Positions 27,391-37,522 are shown, counted from the first letter of the stretch. The stretch: 49,541 bases of DNA from Candidatus Anaeroferrophillus wilburensis (GCA_016934315.1 JAFGSY010000004.1:1-49541), one strand, 5' to 3'. Numbers and translations: made by a program. Notes: generated by a model from the sequence alone, not told the origin.

Positions 27391-29066
27391 CGGTTCCGCA
27401 GTCCCTCCCCGTATCCAGGTTGAATGCCCGGTTTCAACTGACAGCTGACCCGGATATTCTTCCCGACGGTAAAGTAGTTGCTGATCATGTTGAATGAATC
27501 GGCCTCGACGATATCGATATCATCTTTATGAACATCGGTAATCGCACATTGTTCGAGGAAATTTCCCAAATAGTTTTTACAGTCAGTCAGTGCTTCATCC
27601 AGTGAATACTGGAAAGGGATCTGTTTGACGATGTTAAGGTTGGGGAGCAGGAGGGTTTTCTTTTCCGTATCGGCAAACAGTTCAACCTCCATGGTGGTTC
27701 TGGTTAAAGCCGCGCCGATGGCGTTGGCGATCGAGTATTCTTCCGGAATAGTCGTCTCAAGATCAAAGGCCTTTGCCAGGGTGCATCCCAGAACCTTGGC
27801 CGGCCCGCCCATGATATAGAGATGTTCAGGAACCAGTTTCCTGGCTGCCAGCAGCTCATGGATAGTATAAACCGGCTGGTTGTTTAAATCGCTGATCAGT
27901 TTTCCGGCGGCTTCACAGATCTCTCCGACCGCATAGTCAATCGCCTGTTTGGCAACATCCGTCACGCCGGTTCCCCAACGCCCGGCCAGGTCAGCCATCC
28001 CGCTCATCGATGCCGATACCTCTCCCGCTTGGCAGAGATTCATGACATTGCAGGCATCAACCAGGGTTGGCTGCCGGCCGCCAAAAGCCATGGCCGGTCC
28101 CTGTCGCCGGGGGCCTACCTGGATATTCCCGGCTGTTTGATGAATCAGGGAATCGCCACCAATGCCGATGGACCTGGTGATGATTGCCCGTACCAGGGTT
28201 GGGCGACCGTCAATGGCAATGCCGTCATTTTCCAGTAATGGCGCCCCGGCGGCAAAAATGGCGATGTCGGTGGTTGTACCGCCAATGTCAAGAATGACCG
28301 CGTCCTCGCTAATGTTGCACAGGGCAACAATGCCCATGACGCTGGCCGCCGGACCGGAAAGAATTGACTGTACCGGAGAAAATCGTGAGGCGGCAAACGG
28401 CATAGTGCCGCCATCGGCTTTCAAAATATCAATGCGGGCCTTGAGGCCGAATTCAGCGATGCTGTGTTCTATGGCATCGGCAAAACAGTTGTATGATTGC
28501 CAGATGGCCGAATTGTAGAATGCCGTTGCAACCCGCCGGGGGAAATTAAGTCGACCCGACAGGCGATGGCCGATGCTGATGAAATCGGCCTGTGGTTCAA
28601 GCAGTTTGCTTAAGGCTATTTCGTGATCCGGGTTGCGGGGGGAAAACTTAGTGACAACGGCGTAGGCTCTGACATTATTATCGCGGCAATGCCGAGCGAA
28701 CCCCGCAACCGCTGCCGGGTCAAAAGGTTGCTGCTCTTTGCCCCGGTGATCAATGGAACCGCTGCCGGTAAAAAAATAGCTGCCTACCCGGCAACGTTGC
28801 GGGTTGATCCCCGGACCGGCCAGCACCACCATGCCCACCGGATCCAGTTGCTGTTCGACAATGGCATTGGTGGTCAAGGTTGTACTCAGGTTTATTTTTT
28901 TGATCAACTCCGGGTTGGTGCCCTGCAGTACCTCCCGGAGTACCAGCTTCACTGAGCCGAGCAGGTGGTCATGATCGGTAGCCACTTTGGCGGCTTTGAC
29001 AACCCCCTGGCGGTCAATGATTACCGCATCGGTATGGGTGCCGCCTACATCAATTCCCAGTAGCAT
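27387..29066 (-). CDS. hydantoinase/oxoprolinase A-like ATPase
   Basis: The 559-residue protein shows the actin/hexokinase-fold nucleotide motif GIDVGGTHTDAVIID (4-18), NLSTTLTTNAIVE and a mid-protein LDIGGTTTDIAIF. It is the A (ATP-binding) subunit type of hydantoinases and 5-oxoprolinases, which couple ATP hydrolysis to ring-opening of cyclic amides. No HyuB partner is present; it is instead translationally coupled (four-base overlap) to the HDAC-family gene. A stand-alone HyuA and an amidohydrolase may act in sequence on one amide substrate; that is inference. Confidence 0.85.
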   Translation of the reverse strand: MLLGIDVGGTHTDAVIIDRQGVVKAAKVATDHDHLLGSVKLVLREVLQGTNPELIKKINLSTTLTTNAIVEQQLDPVGMVVLAGPGINPQRCRVGSYFFTGSGSIDHRGKEQQPFDPAAVAGFARHCRDNNVRAYAVVTKFSPRNPDHEIALSKLLEPQADFISIGHRLSGRLNFPRRVATAFYNSAIWQSYNCFADAIEHSIAEFGLKARIDILKADGGTMPFAASRFSPVQSILSGPAASVMGIVALCNISEDAVILDIGGTTTDIAIFAAGAPLLENDGIAIDGRPTLVRAIITRSIGIGGDSLIHQTAGNIQVGPRRQGPAMAFGGRQPTLVDACNVMNLCQAGEVSASMSGMADLAGRWGTGVTDVAKQAIDYAVGEICEAAGKLISDLNNQPVYTIHELLAARKLVPEHLYIMGGPAKVLGCTLAKAFDLETTIPEEYSIANAIGAALTRTTMEVELFADTEKKTLLLPNLNIVKQIPFQYSLDEALTDCKNYLGNFLEQCAITDVHKDDIDIVEADSFNMISNYFTVGKNIRVSCQLKPGIQPGYGEGLRNR

Positions 29067-29488
29067 CTTTTCTCCTCGGGCGTTGCCGCCAAGCTTGTTC
29101 TTTGCCTGGCGGTCGGCTTTTCTGCCAGCTGCCCTCTCTGCGGGAATGTATCATGGTGGTTTTGTCGTCGTCCAGCAAAAATCATCCGAAACCTGCTAGC
29201 CTGAAGTGATTTCCGCCCATATTTGTACCCGGCTCAAGTGGTCGCTTCAGGCCAGTCAGCATATAAAGCTGGCGGCTTCCTTCGGATATTAAACGTTAGA
29301 CAACTTGAGGTGTAAGGGGTCCAGGCATGGATGTAATCGGGTTTGCCTCTGCTGTTATCTGTCACTTAGCCTCTGAGCTATAGCCGGTTTCTTTTCATGG
29401 TGTCAAGTGAGGGAATTTTTATCCAGACGGTCAAGATAATAATAAATTTTTTTATCAACGTGCCGAAAACGCAGATAATGTCATAGGT
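29067..29488. other. intergenic region upstream of cheA, with an inverted repeat
   Basis: This stretch separates the minus-strand hyuA-like gene from cheA and must hold both promoters. GCCTGAAGTGA (29199-29209) and TCGCTTCAGGC (29242-29252) are an inverted pair with one mismatch in 11, separated by 32 bases, a possible operator or RNA hairpin. The 60 bases before cheA are AT-rich. No canonical sigma-28 or sigma-54 promoter was found by eye. Confidence 0.45.
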
Positions 29489-31750
29489 ATGGAGGGGCGT
29501 GTGCAGAAAAAAATTCAGCAGTTAATTGATGAATTGTCAGAAACAATAGTTATCATGGAACCGGGTGATTTGTCCGGTTGCGGTCGGATGCTTAATATTA
29601 TTGATCTCCTTGAGGGGCAGGAGATCCGTAATTCGTATGACTACCTTGGTAGTGAACTGCAAAAGATCAGAGAGATTCTGGTGGAAATTATTTATAATGA
29701 AACCGCTGATTCCACTAAAGATATCCCGGTTCTGACCGCAGCAGTTACCCGACTTCAGGAGCGTTTTATCAACGGTCCGGAGGTCCGAGAGCCAGATGGC
29801 GACGATGATGAGCATGGTGATCTGTTTTTTCAATTGGCGACCGGAGAAGAAGAGTCTGTGAGCGAAGCGCGTTCATCCCCGCCCGATACTGCTGCCCCGG
29901 AGATGACTGATGGTGAGGAAGAGTTGTTTGCCGGAGTTGATTTTTCCCAGGATCAGGATCTTTTTGAAGGCTTTATTGCCGAATCCCATGAACATCTGGA
30001 TTCCATAGAAAACAATATTTTGAACCTCGAGCAGGATCAAGGCAATAGTGATACTATTAATTCCATCTTCCGCCCTTTTCACACCATAAAAGGGGTCTCC
30101 GGGTTTATGAACCTAAAGCAGATGAATGTTGTTGCCCATCATCTGGAAAATCTGTTGGATGATGCCAGGAACGGCAAGCTTGAACTGACAGGCATGGCAA
30201 CGGATCTCATCCTTGACGGGGTTGATTTTATCAAGGGCATGCTTGATCAGGTACTGAATGCCCTCCAGGGGCAGCCAATGGAACCAATGCCGGTACATGC
30301 CTTTGTGTCAAGGATTGACCAGGTCCATGATCGTCTGCTGGCCGGGGAAGATGATGCGGAAGAACATGCTGCCGATGATTTCCAGGCAAAGCATGATAAA
30401 ATTGGTGAAATTCTGCTTGAAGAACAGTTGATCAGTGAGGCGGACCTCCAGGAAGCTCTGAAAGAGCAGGCGCTGGCAAAAGCTGCCGGGGAATCAAAGA
30501 AGCTGGGGGAGGTCCTGCTTCACGACAAGAAAGTTAATCCGAAAAGCATGGTCCAAGCTTTGCGGCAGCAATCTGCTGCTAGGCTGAAAGAACCAGGCAC
30601 TTCGGCAATCAAGGTTAATACGGAAAAGCTTGATAATCTCATTGATATGGTCGGGGAGCTGGTTATTGTCCAGGCAATGATCAGCCAGGATCCCGACATC
30701 ACCGGCCTGAGCAGCAGAAAGCTGATCCAGAATCTTGCCCAGTTCAGCCGTATCACTTCGTCGCTGCAGAATATTGGCCTTTCCCTGCGGATGGTTGAAA
30801 TCAAGCAGACATTCAATAAAATGGTTCGCCTGGTTCGGGATCTGGCTAAAAAAAGCGGTAAAGAGGTTGATCTGCAGATGTCTGGCGAAGAGACAGAAGT
30901 AGACAAGAATATGGTCGATCTTCTCTATGATCCCCTGGTACACATGATTCGCAATTCAGTCGATCATGGCATCGGTACCCCGGCTGAACGGCAGGCGGCA
31001 GGCAAGCCGGCAACCGGTACTGTTCAGTTGAAGGCCTATCATCGTGGCGGCAATATTATTATCGAGATCATTGATGACGGGAAGGGGCTTGACGCTGAAA
31101 AAATCAGACGTAAAGCTATTGAACGTGGCGTCATCAGCCAGGATGACCATCTTTCAGAACAGGAAATCTTTGCCCTTATTCTCCTGCCTGGTTTTTCCAC
31201 TGCTGATCAAATTACTGATGTATCTGGCCGTGGGGTGGGGATGGATGTAGTCAAAAAATCCATCGAAAAACTCCGCGGGGTGATTGAACTGGATTCAGTG
31301 GCTGGCCAGAAGACGGTGGTGAGCATCAGAGTTCCGCTGACGCTGGCGATTATCGATGGCATGGTGGTGAATGTTCATAATGAACGCTATATCATTCCGA
31401 CACTGAATGTGGTTGAGTCCTTGCGTCCTGCCAGGGAGCAATGTTTTACCGTCCAGCAGCAGGGCGAAGTTATCAAGGTCAGGAACCGGCTGGTACCTCT
31501 GGTGCGTCTGCATAAAGTTTTTTCCCTTTCCGATACGGGACCTCAGCCTTGGGAGTCGCTGGTCGTTGTAGTCGAGAACGAGGGGGAGCAGCGTTGTCTT
31601 CTGGTTGATGAGCTGGTGGGCAAACAGGAAATTGTTATCAAGAGTTTAGGTGAACAGTTGAAAAATATTCCCGGCCTTGCCGGTGGAGCAATTATGGGTG
31701 ATGGTCGGGTTGGCCTGATTTTGGATGTTGCCGGTATGGTTGCCCACTGA
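29489..31750 (+). CDS. cheA: chemotaxis histidine kinase CheA with MshEN-like insert
   Basis: The 753-residue kinase has an extra helical N-terminus (1-100), an HPt domain with phospho-acceptor H198 (FHTIKG) and an insert at 303-361. The insert is two repeats, KIGEILLEEQLISEADLQEA and KLGEVLLHDKKVNPKSMVQA, resembling MshEN/GspE-N domains. It then has a dimerisation helix pair (373-435), HATPase (N-box H485-N489, DDGKGLD 529-535, GRGVGMD 580-586) and a CheW-like domain (about 620-753). No P2 domain is recognisable. GGAGGGG just before an in-frame GTG at 29501 suggests the true start may be four codons later. It heads the chemotaxis operon. Confidence 0.95.
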   Translation: MEGRVQKKIQQLIDELSETIVIMEPGDLSGCGRMLNIIDLLEGQEIRNSYDYLGSELQKIREILVEIIYNETADSTKDIPVLTAAVTRLQERFINGPEVREPDGDDDEHGDLFFQLATGEEESVSEARSSPPDTAAPEMTDGEEELFAGVDFSQDQDLFEGFIAESHEHLDSIENNILNLEQDQGNSDTINSIFRPFHTIKGVSGFMNLKQMNVVAHHLENLLDDARNGKLELTGMATDLILDGVDFIKGMLDQVLNALQGQPMEPMPVHAFVSRIDQVHDRLLAGEDDAEEHAADDFQAKHDKIGEILLEEQLISEADLQEALKEQALAKAAGESKKLGEVLLHDKKVNPKSMVQALRQQSAARLKEPGTSAIKVNTEKLDNLIDMVGELVIVQAMISQDPDITGLSSRKLIQNLAQFSRITSSLQNIGLSLRMVEIKQTFNKMVRLVRDLAKKSGKEVDLQMSGEETEVDKNMVDLLYDPLVHMIRNSVDHGIGTPAERQAAGKPATGTVQLKAYHRGGNIIIEIIDDGKGLDAEKIRRKAIERGVISQDDHLSEQEIFALILLPGFSTADQITDVSGRGVGMDVVKKSIEKLRGVIELDSVAGQKTVVSIRVPLTLAIIDGMVVNVHNERYIIPTLNVVESLRPAREQCFTVQQQGEVIKVRNRLVPLVRLHKVFSLSDTGPQPWESLVVVVENEGEQRCLLVDELVGKQEIVIKSLGEQLKNIPGLAGGAIMGDGRVGLILDVAGMVAH

Positions 31751-31833
31751 CGGCTGTTGCCTGGCTTATGGGTTTGCAGGTGGGCGGCAAGTGAACTCTT
31801 GGCATGTTCTAATGTGAATGAGGAGAAAATGTA

Positions 31834-32334
31834 ATGAATGATGTGAATCAGGAAATTCAGCAAACAACATCCAGGGAGGGCAAGTATCTGACCTTTGTCC
31901 TGGCTGGCGAAGAGTACGGACTGGAGATCCTTAAAGTCAAAGAAATTATCGGCATGTTGGATGTTACGGCCATCCCCCGTACTCCCGATTATGTTAAAGG
32001 TGTGATCAACCTGCGGGGCAAGGTTATTCCCGTTATTGATTTGCGTTTGCGATTTGGGCTGCCGGCGCAGGACTATGATGAGCGTACCTGCATTGTGGTC
32101 ATGGAAATTGCCGGCGAGGATAGCCAAATGTTGATGGGTATCGTGGTGGATGCTATCCATGAGGTTCTCAACATATCCGCTGATGAAATTGAACCGACTC
32201 CGGCTTTTGGGACGCAGGTGAAAACGGACTATATCCTCGGTATGGGAAAGATAAAGGATACGGTTAAAATTCTTCTGGACATCGACCGGGTGCTGACTTC
32301 GGAAGAGTTGCAGCTGGTAAGTTCAACCACATAA
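31834..32334 (+). CDS. cheW: chemotaxis coupling protein CheW
   Basis: A 166-residue single CheW domain (about 20-160) with the typical KYLTFVLAGEEYGLEILKVK start, RGKVIPVIDLR and DYILGMGKI. It links chemoreceptors to CheA. AGGAGA precedes the start at good spacing. It lies 83 bases after cheA in the same operon. Confidence 0.95.
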   Translation: MNDVNQEIQQTTSREGKYLTFVLAGEEYGLEILKVKEIIGMLDVTAIPRTPDYVKGVINLRGKVIPVIDLRLRFGLPAQDYDERTCIVVMEIAGEDSQMLMGIVVDAIHEVLNISADEIEPTPAFGTQVKTDYILGMGKIKDTVKILLDIDRVLTSEELQLVSSTT

Positions 32335-32352
32335 TACCAGAGGGCGCAGGTT

Positions 32353-33189
32353 TTGAGCCAGGAGCTGGGCGGGACCATATCAACCAAGGATTTTCGACGC
32401 TTTTGTCAGTTTATCTACGGGCGATGCGGGATTAATCTTCATGAGGGCAAACGTGATCTGGTCCGTTCGCGACTGGCGAGGCGTTTGCGAGCGCTTGGCT
32501 TGTCATCCTATAAAGACTATTTCGATCGTGTTTTTGAGGATGATAATGATCAGGAGATAGTCTATCTGCTGGACGCCATTTCCACCAATGTCACCTATTT
32601 TTTTCGTGAGGAGAAACATTTTGACTTTCTGACGCAGGAAGTTTTGCCCGCACTGGTTGGCAAGCCCCGAACCGGTGCCAATGACTGCATCAAGGCCTGG
32701 TCGGCTGGTTGTTCCTCGGGAGAGGAACCCTATTCTCTGGCTATTACCCTGAGTGAATTCCTTGAGCCTCACAGCCAGGGGTGCAAGTTGCTGGGAACCG
32801 ATCTTTCCACCAGTGTGCTGCAGAAAGCAAAACAGGGAGTCTATGAGGCCGGCAAACTGGAGAATATACCCCGGCCGCTGCTGCGCAAATACTTTAATCC
32901 TCATGGTGATGGTGTCTTCTATCAGGTCGCTCCCCGGGTGAAAAGCCTCCTCAGGTTTGCCCGACTCAATCTGATGCATACGTTTCCCTTCAAAGGCCGC
33001 TTTGATATTATTTTCTGCCGCAATGTTATGATCTATTTTGACAAGCCGACCCAGGAAACTTTGGTGAACAAGTTCAGCCATGTTCTCAACCCTGGCGGCT
33101 ATCTGATGATTGGTCATTCTGAGAGTCTAACCAGTATCAAACACGATCTGCAATATATTCAGCCAGCGATTTACAGGAAGAAACGATAG
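32353..33189 (+). CDS. cheR: chemoreceptor glutamate methyltransferase CheR
   Basis: CheR methylates receptor glutamates with S-adenosylmethionine for adaptation. The 278-residue protein has an N-terminal helical CheR_N domain (about 10-75), the SAM-binding motif AWSAGCSSGEEPYSLAI, LGTDLSTSVL and FDIIFCRNVMIYF. The start is a TTG at 32353 (no nearer ATG gives a complete N-domain). The stop shares a base with the following GTG of cheD. Confidence 0.94.
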   Translation: MSQELGGTISTKDFRRFCQFIYGRCGINLHEGKRDLVRSRLARRLRALGLSSYKDYFDRVFEDDNDQEIVYLLDAISTNVTYFFREEKHFDFLTQEVLPALVGKPRTGANDCIKAWSAGCSSGEEPYSLAITLSEFLEPHSQGCKLLGTDLSTSVLQKAKQGVYEAGKLENIPRPLLRKYFNPHGDGVFYQVAPRVKSLLRFARLNLMHTFPFKGRFDIIFCRNVMIYFDKPTQETLVNKFSHVLNPGGYLMIGHSESLTSIKHDLQYIQPAIYRKKR

Positions 33190-33671
33190 TGGGTAACATC
33201 ACCGTAGGCATCGCAGATATGAAAATCAGTGCTACTTCCACTGATACTTTGGTGACCTATTCCCTTGGATCATGTATCGGGGTGGCCATTTATGATCCGG
33301 TAGTCAAAGTTGGCGGTATGCTTCACTATATGTTGCCGGACGCCTCGATCAATAAGGATAAAGGGGTGAAAAATCCTTATATGTTTGCCAATACGGGCAT
33401 TCCTTTGTTGTTTAAAACCTGCTATCAGCACGGTGCTGAAAAAAAACGGCTGGTGGTCAAGGTTGCCGGTGGCGGTCAGATTATGGATGAGAGCGGTGTT
33501 TTTAATATAGGCAAGCGGAATTATGCTATTCTGCGAAAGATGTTTTGGAAAAATAATATCTTGATAGATTCGGAAGATATTGGCGGCATGGTGAACAGGA
33601 CCATGTATCTGCGACTGTCTGATGGTCAGCTAATGCTGAAGGTGTCAAAGAAAGGGCTGGTGGAGCTATGA
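33189..33671 (+). CDS. cheD: chemoreceptor glutamine deamidase CheD (first copy)
   Basis: A 160-residue CheD that deamidates receptor glutamines and, in many bacteria, binds CheC/CheX. The catalytic triad is intact: T23, C29 (SLGSCIG) and H46 (LHYMLP), with VAGGGQIM and EDIGG blocks. It starts at GTG 33189, sharing one base with the cheR stop, and overlaps the next gene by four bases, so three genes are translationally coupled. A second, divergent CheD is encoded at 35402. Confidence 0.93.
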   Translation: MGNITVGIADMKISATSTDTLVTYSLGSCIGVAIYDPVVKVGGMLHYMLPDASINKDKGVKNPYMFANTGIPLLFKTCYQHGAEKKRLVVKVAGGGQIMDESGVFNIGKRNYAILRKMFWKNNILIDSEDIGGMVNRTMYLRLSDGQLMLKVSKKGLVEL

Positions 33672-34531
33672 AACATATGGATGAAATTCTTGCCAGCATC
33701 CAGGAAATTCCTCCCTTTCCCCAGGTTGTCCTGAAAGCAATGGATATTATCAGTGATCCTGAATACAGTGTGGAAAACCTGACTCGGGTGATCAGCCTTG
33801 ATCAGGCAATTACCGCAAACGTGTTGAAAATTTGTAATTCTGCCTATTTTGGTTTATCCCGCGAGGTAGGATCTCTGAAAGAAGCCGTTGTTTATCTGGG
33901 GGCAACACAGTTGCGGCAGTTGCTACTGGCTGGCGGGGCTAAAAAAGTTTATGATCAACCACATGAAGGCTATACGTTTTTTGCCGGCGAATTGTGGCAG
34001 CATGCGGTAGCCTGTGCGGTTATGGCTCAGGTTGTTGTCGGGCATTTTAAAAAAAGTTCGCTTGATTCCCAGATGGTATTCACTGCGGCCCTGCTTCATG
34101 ATGTGGGCAAGGTGGTGCTCAGTACCTATGTACAGCAGGAATTTGCCCATATAGAAGCGATGGTGGCCGGCAATAAATGTTCCTTTCAGGAAGCTGAGCG
34201 GGAAATCCTTGGCTATGATCATGCCGAAATCGGTGGTAAACTTACCGAGTTCTGGCAGTTTCCTGAACCTATTGTGGCGGCAATCCGCCACCACCATCAG
34301 CCTGAACAGGCCCCCAAAACCCATCGCTTGCTAACAGAACTGGTATCCTTTGCCGACAGCCTGGTAATTTTGGTCGGTTATGGTACCGCTGCTGATGGCC
34401 TTGCCTATCACATGCCCCATGCCTTGGCTGATAAAGCCAGTCTGCAAACTGTTGATGTTGAAATCCTGCTTGCAGAATTTCAACAGGAGATGGTGAAAAC
34501 ATCAGGGATGATTGGGGTTCAGGAGGAATAG
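33668..34531 (+). CDS. HDOD-domain signalling protein
   Basis: The 287-residue protein is a single HDOD domain (about 8-215) beginning ILASIQEIPPFPQVVLKAMD, with the partly conserved HD-like residues in LLHDVGKVVL and a tail of helices. HDOD proteins are regulators related to HD hydrolases; some act in chemotaxis and motility operons. Here LLHDVGK retains His-Asp, so residual phosphohydrolase chemistry cannot be excluded. ATG overlaps the cheD stop (ATGA). Confidence 0.88.
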   Translation: MKHMDEILASIQEIPPFPQVVLKAMDIISDPEYSVENLTRVISLDQAITANVLKICNSAYFGLSREVGSLKEAVVYLGATQLRQLLLAGGAKKVYDQPHEGYTFFAGELWQHAVACAVMAQVVVGHFKKSSLDSQMVFTAALLHDVGKVVLSTYVQQEFAHIEAMVAGNKCSFQEAEREILGYDHAEIGGKLTEFWQFPEPIVAAIRHHHQPEQAPKTHRLLTELVSFADSLVILVGYGTAADGLAYHMPHALADKASLQTVDVEILLAEFQQEMVKTSGMIGVQEE

Positions 34532-34576
34532 GGATAGTGAAAATCCTGGACAACAGCTTGAGGAGGGAAGAGACTA

Positions 34577-34999
34577 ATGGCGTTTAATCTGTTGGTTGTG
34601 GATGATTCGGTTTCCATGAGGCAGATCATCAAGCGGGTTATCTCACTATCCGGTTTTGATGTGGGGACTGTTTTTGAGGCTGGAAACGGCAAGGAAGCTC
34701 TCGCTGTTTTAGATGATCACTGGGTGGACATCATTGTCACTGATATTCATATGCCTGAGATGAATGGTATTGCGTTGCTTGAACAGGTAAAAAGTGATCA
34801 GTTGCTGCAAGCTATTCCGGTAGTCATGGTAACTACCGAAGCCCGCGAGCAGATTGTTGACCGGGCGACCGAACTTGGTGCTTCAGGGTATCTGAAGAAA
34901 CCGTTTCATCCTGAAGAAATAAAACAGCTGCTACTGTCAGTGTTAGGAGTGGAAAATGTTGATGTCAGTAACGCAGAATCTGACGAATGTGATTTCTAA
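34577..34999 (+). CDS. cheY: chemotaxis response regulator CheY
   Basis: A 140-residue receiver domain with acid pocket D9/D10, phospho-acceptor D56 (VTDIHMP), switch Thr in MVTTEA and Lys in YLKKPF. It should carry the CheA signal to the motor or another output. The short C-terminal extension overlaps the next gene by 44 bases in another frame. A G-rich AGGAGGG lies upstream. Confidence 0.92.
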   Translation: MAFNLLVVDDSVSMRQIIKRVISLSGFDVGTVFEAGNGKEALAVLDDHWVDIIVTDIHMPEMNGIALLEQVKSDQLLQAIPVVMVTTEAREQIVDRATELGASGYLKKPFHPEEIKQLLLSVLGVENVDVSNAESDECDF

Positions 35000-35402
35000 T
35001 GTTCTGGAAAACATGTTTTTTACTTTTGTCAGGCCGGTTTCCTGTGCCGAGTGTGCTCAGTCTTTGGTCGGGGTTTTTTTCCACAAGGTGCAGGTCAGCC
35101 TGGCTGACCGTGATCATCGCTTGGATGTTGCCATTTTTTTTGCCAGTGATTTGGCGGAGCAGATGACTGCCAGCTTTCTTGGCGAGGAAAGAGGGCAGGT
35201 GTCCCTGAGTCAAATCAGCGATGTTCTTAAGGAAGCGGTGAACATGATTGGTGGCGGGTTGATCAATATATGTGACCCTGAGGGCATAATGGTCCTTGGA
35301 ATTCCCGAAACTTTCGGGGTTGGTGAGGCGACGATCTCCGACGGGATGGTCTGCTATGATACTGACGGCAGTTATCTGCTGGTGGGCTGGACAGAAACAT
35401 AA
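34956..35402 (+). CDS. CheX/CheC-like phosphatase-fold protein
   Basis: The 148-residue protein contains the phosphatase-helix signature KEAVNMIGGGLIN (ExxN), as in CheX/CheC enzymes that dephosphorylate CheY-P. Only one such helix is obvious, which fits CheX. ATG 34956 follows AGGAG at six bases and lies inside the end of cheY, so the two are tightly coupled. Its stop overlaps the ATG of the second cheD by one base. A separate canonical CheX is encoded convergently at 37517. Confidence 0.75.
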   Translation: MLMSVTQNLTNVISNVLENMFFTFVRPVSCAECAQSLVGVFFHKVQVSLADRDHRLDVAIFFASDLAEQMTASFLGEERGQVSLSQISDVLKEAVNMIGGGLINICDPEGIMVLGIPETFGVGEATISDGMVCYDTDGSYLLVGWTET

Positions 35403-35881
35403 TGTGTTCCGCATCCAGGGAGTACTACCTGAAACCCGGCTATATCTACTGTTCGCGCGAACCGGTAGTGGTGTATACCGTTTTGGGATCATGCGTTGCG
35501 GTAACCCTCTGGGATAGCAGGGGTCGTTTCAGTGCCATAAATCATTATTTGCTGCCCTCCTGTCCTGAGGGTGAAGCGCCTACGGCCCGATATGGTGAGG
35601 TTGCCATGTTTGCCTTGTATAAAATGATGCGGGAGCAGGGAGCAAAACCACATACGATGACCGCCCAGATTTTTGGCGGCGGTGATTTGCGCGGCAGCCG
35701 GATTGGCTCGGATAATATTGCTGTGGCCAGAGAATTTCTGCAGGCCAAGAAGGTCTACGTGTCTTCTGAGGATGTGGGAGGGACCCTGGGTCGTAAAGTT
35801 GTTTACCATGCCCACACCAATGAGACGGTGGTGCTGAAAGTCGAAAAACTCCGACGCTCGGACTGGTATCCTTATGAGTAA
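35402..35881 (+). CDS. cheD: CheD-like glutamine deamidase (second copy)
   Basis: This 159-residue paralogue retains C31 (VLGSCVAV) and H48 (INHYLLP) plus IFGGGDLRGSRIG and SSEDVGGTLGR. The Thr normally six residues before the Cys is Tyr here, with a Thr one position later. It differs strongly from the first CheD and is coupled to the CheX/CheC-like gene, hinting at a dedicated CheC-CheD-type pair. Whether it deamidates receptors or mainly acts as a binding partner is open. Confidence 0.88.
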   Translation: MCSASREYYLKPGYIYCSREPVVVYTVLGSCVAVTLWDSRGRFSAINHYLLPSCPEGEAPTARYGEVAMFALYKMMREQGAKPHTMTAQIFGGGDLRGSRIGSDNIAVAREFLQAKKVYVSSEDVGGTLGRKVVYHAHTNETVVLKVEKLRRSDWYPYE

Positions 35882-35979
35882 CGGGAGGCAGAAGGATGCG
35901 CGGGAAAAACAGCCCATGGCTGACTGGGTGAAACGGATAGCGTAGGTTTATGTGCAGAATGGAATGTCGAGAAGGATAG

Positions 35980-37014
<1,035 letters not shown>

Positions 37015-37132
37015 AGTTTTCTCTATTTTTGACGATAACCTATTGAAATAAAAAGCTAAAAATAGCCTTGCACCCAGGCGGGTGTGTCATTGTTGCAAAT
37101 GGGGGGTGCGAGGCGGCCGGGAGATTTATACG

Positions 37133-37462
37133 ATGATGAAGGGGATGGTTTTACCGTCTAGTGATGATCTTTCTGTGGGTGCCAGCATGTCATCTTTGCC
37201 GTTGTTGGCTAAGCTTGACAGCCACCTGAAAACAATGAATGACCGGGTTGAGCAACTGACAGCTTTGCTTAACCTGTATATGGAGTTTGAAGAGGTCGTT
37301 CGTAGTTTTATTCTCGATGACAACCCGAGTCTGGAGAAACAGCTGGAGGCCATAGAAGAATGCAAGGGAGAGACCGATCCAGAGGGTGCAGGGGAGGACT
37401 TAGCCTCCCTAGTTGAAGAATCGGTAAGCGTTATTGAACAGCTTAAAGTATTGCAGCAATAG
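37133..37462 (+). CDS. small coiled-coil protein of unknown function
   Basis: The 109-residue product (ATG 37133, with GGGAG upstream) is acidic and helical: a central heptad-like stretch LAKLDSHLKTMNDRVEQLTA, then an acidic linker and a final helix. No signal peptide, membrane span or known domain is seen. Its position after cheB and before the terminator suggests it is the last gene of the chemotaxis operon, perhaps an accessory or scaffold protein; that is inference. Confidence 0.6.
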   Translation: MMKGMVLPSSDDLSVGASMSSLPLLAKLDSHLKTMNDRVEQLTALLNLYMEFEEVVRSFILDDNPSLEKQLEAIEECKGETDPEGAGEDLASLVEESVSVIEQLKVLQQ

Positions 37463-37485
37463 TTCTTTGCTGTTGGTATGATGCT

Positions 37486-37522
37486 GAATAAATAAGGCGG
37501 CCTTTGGCCGCCTTATTTATTC
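37486..37522. terminator. bidirectional terminator between convergent genes
   Basis: GAATAAATAAGGCGGCC (37486-37502) and GGCCGCCTTATTTATTC (37506-37522) form a perfect 17-bp stem with a TTT loop. The AT-rich base gives T-tracts on either strand. The TAA stop codon of the convergent cheX gene (37517-37519) lies within the stem. Confidence 0.9.
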
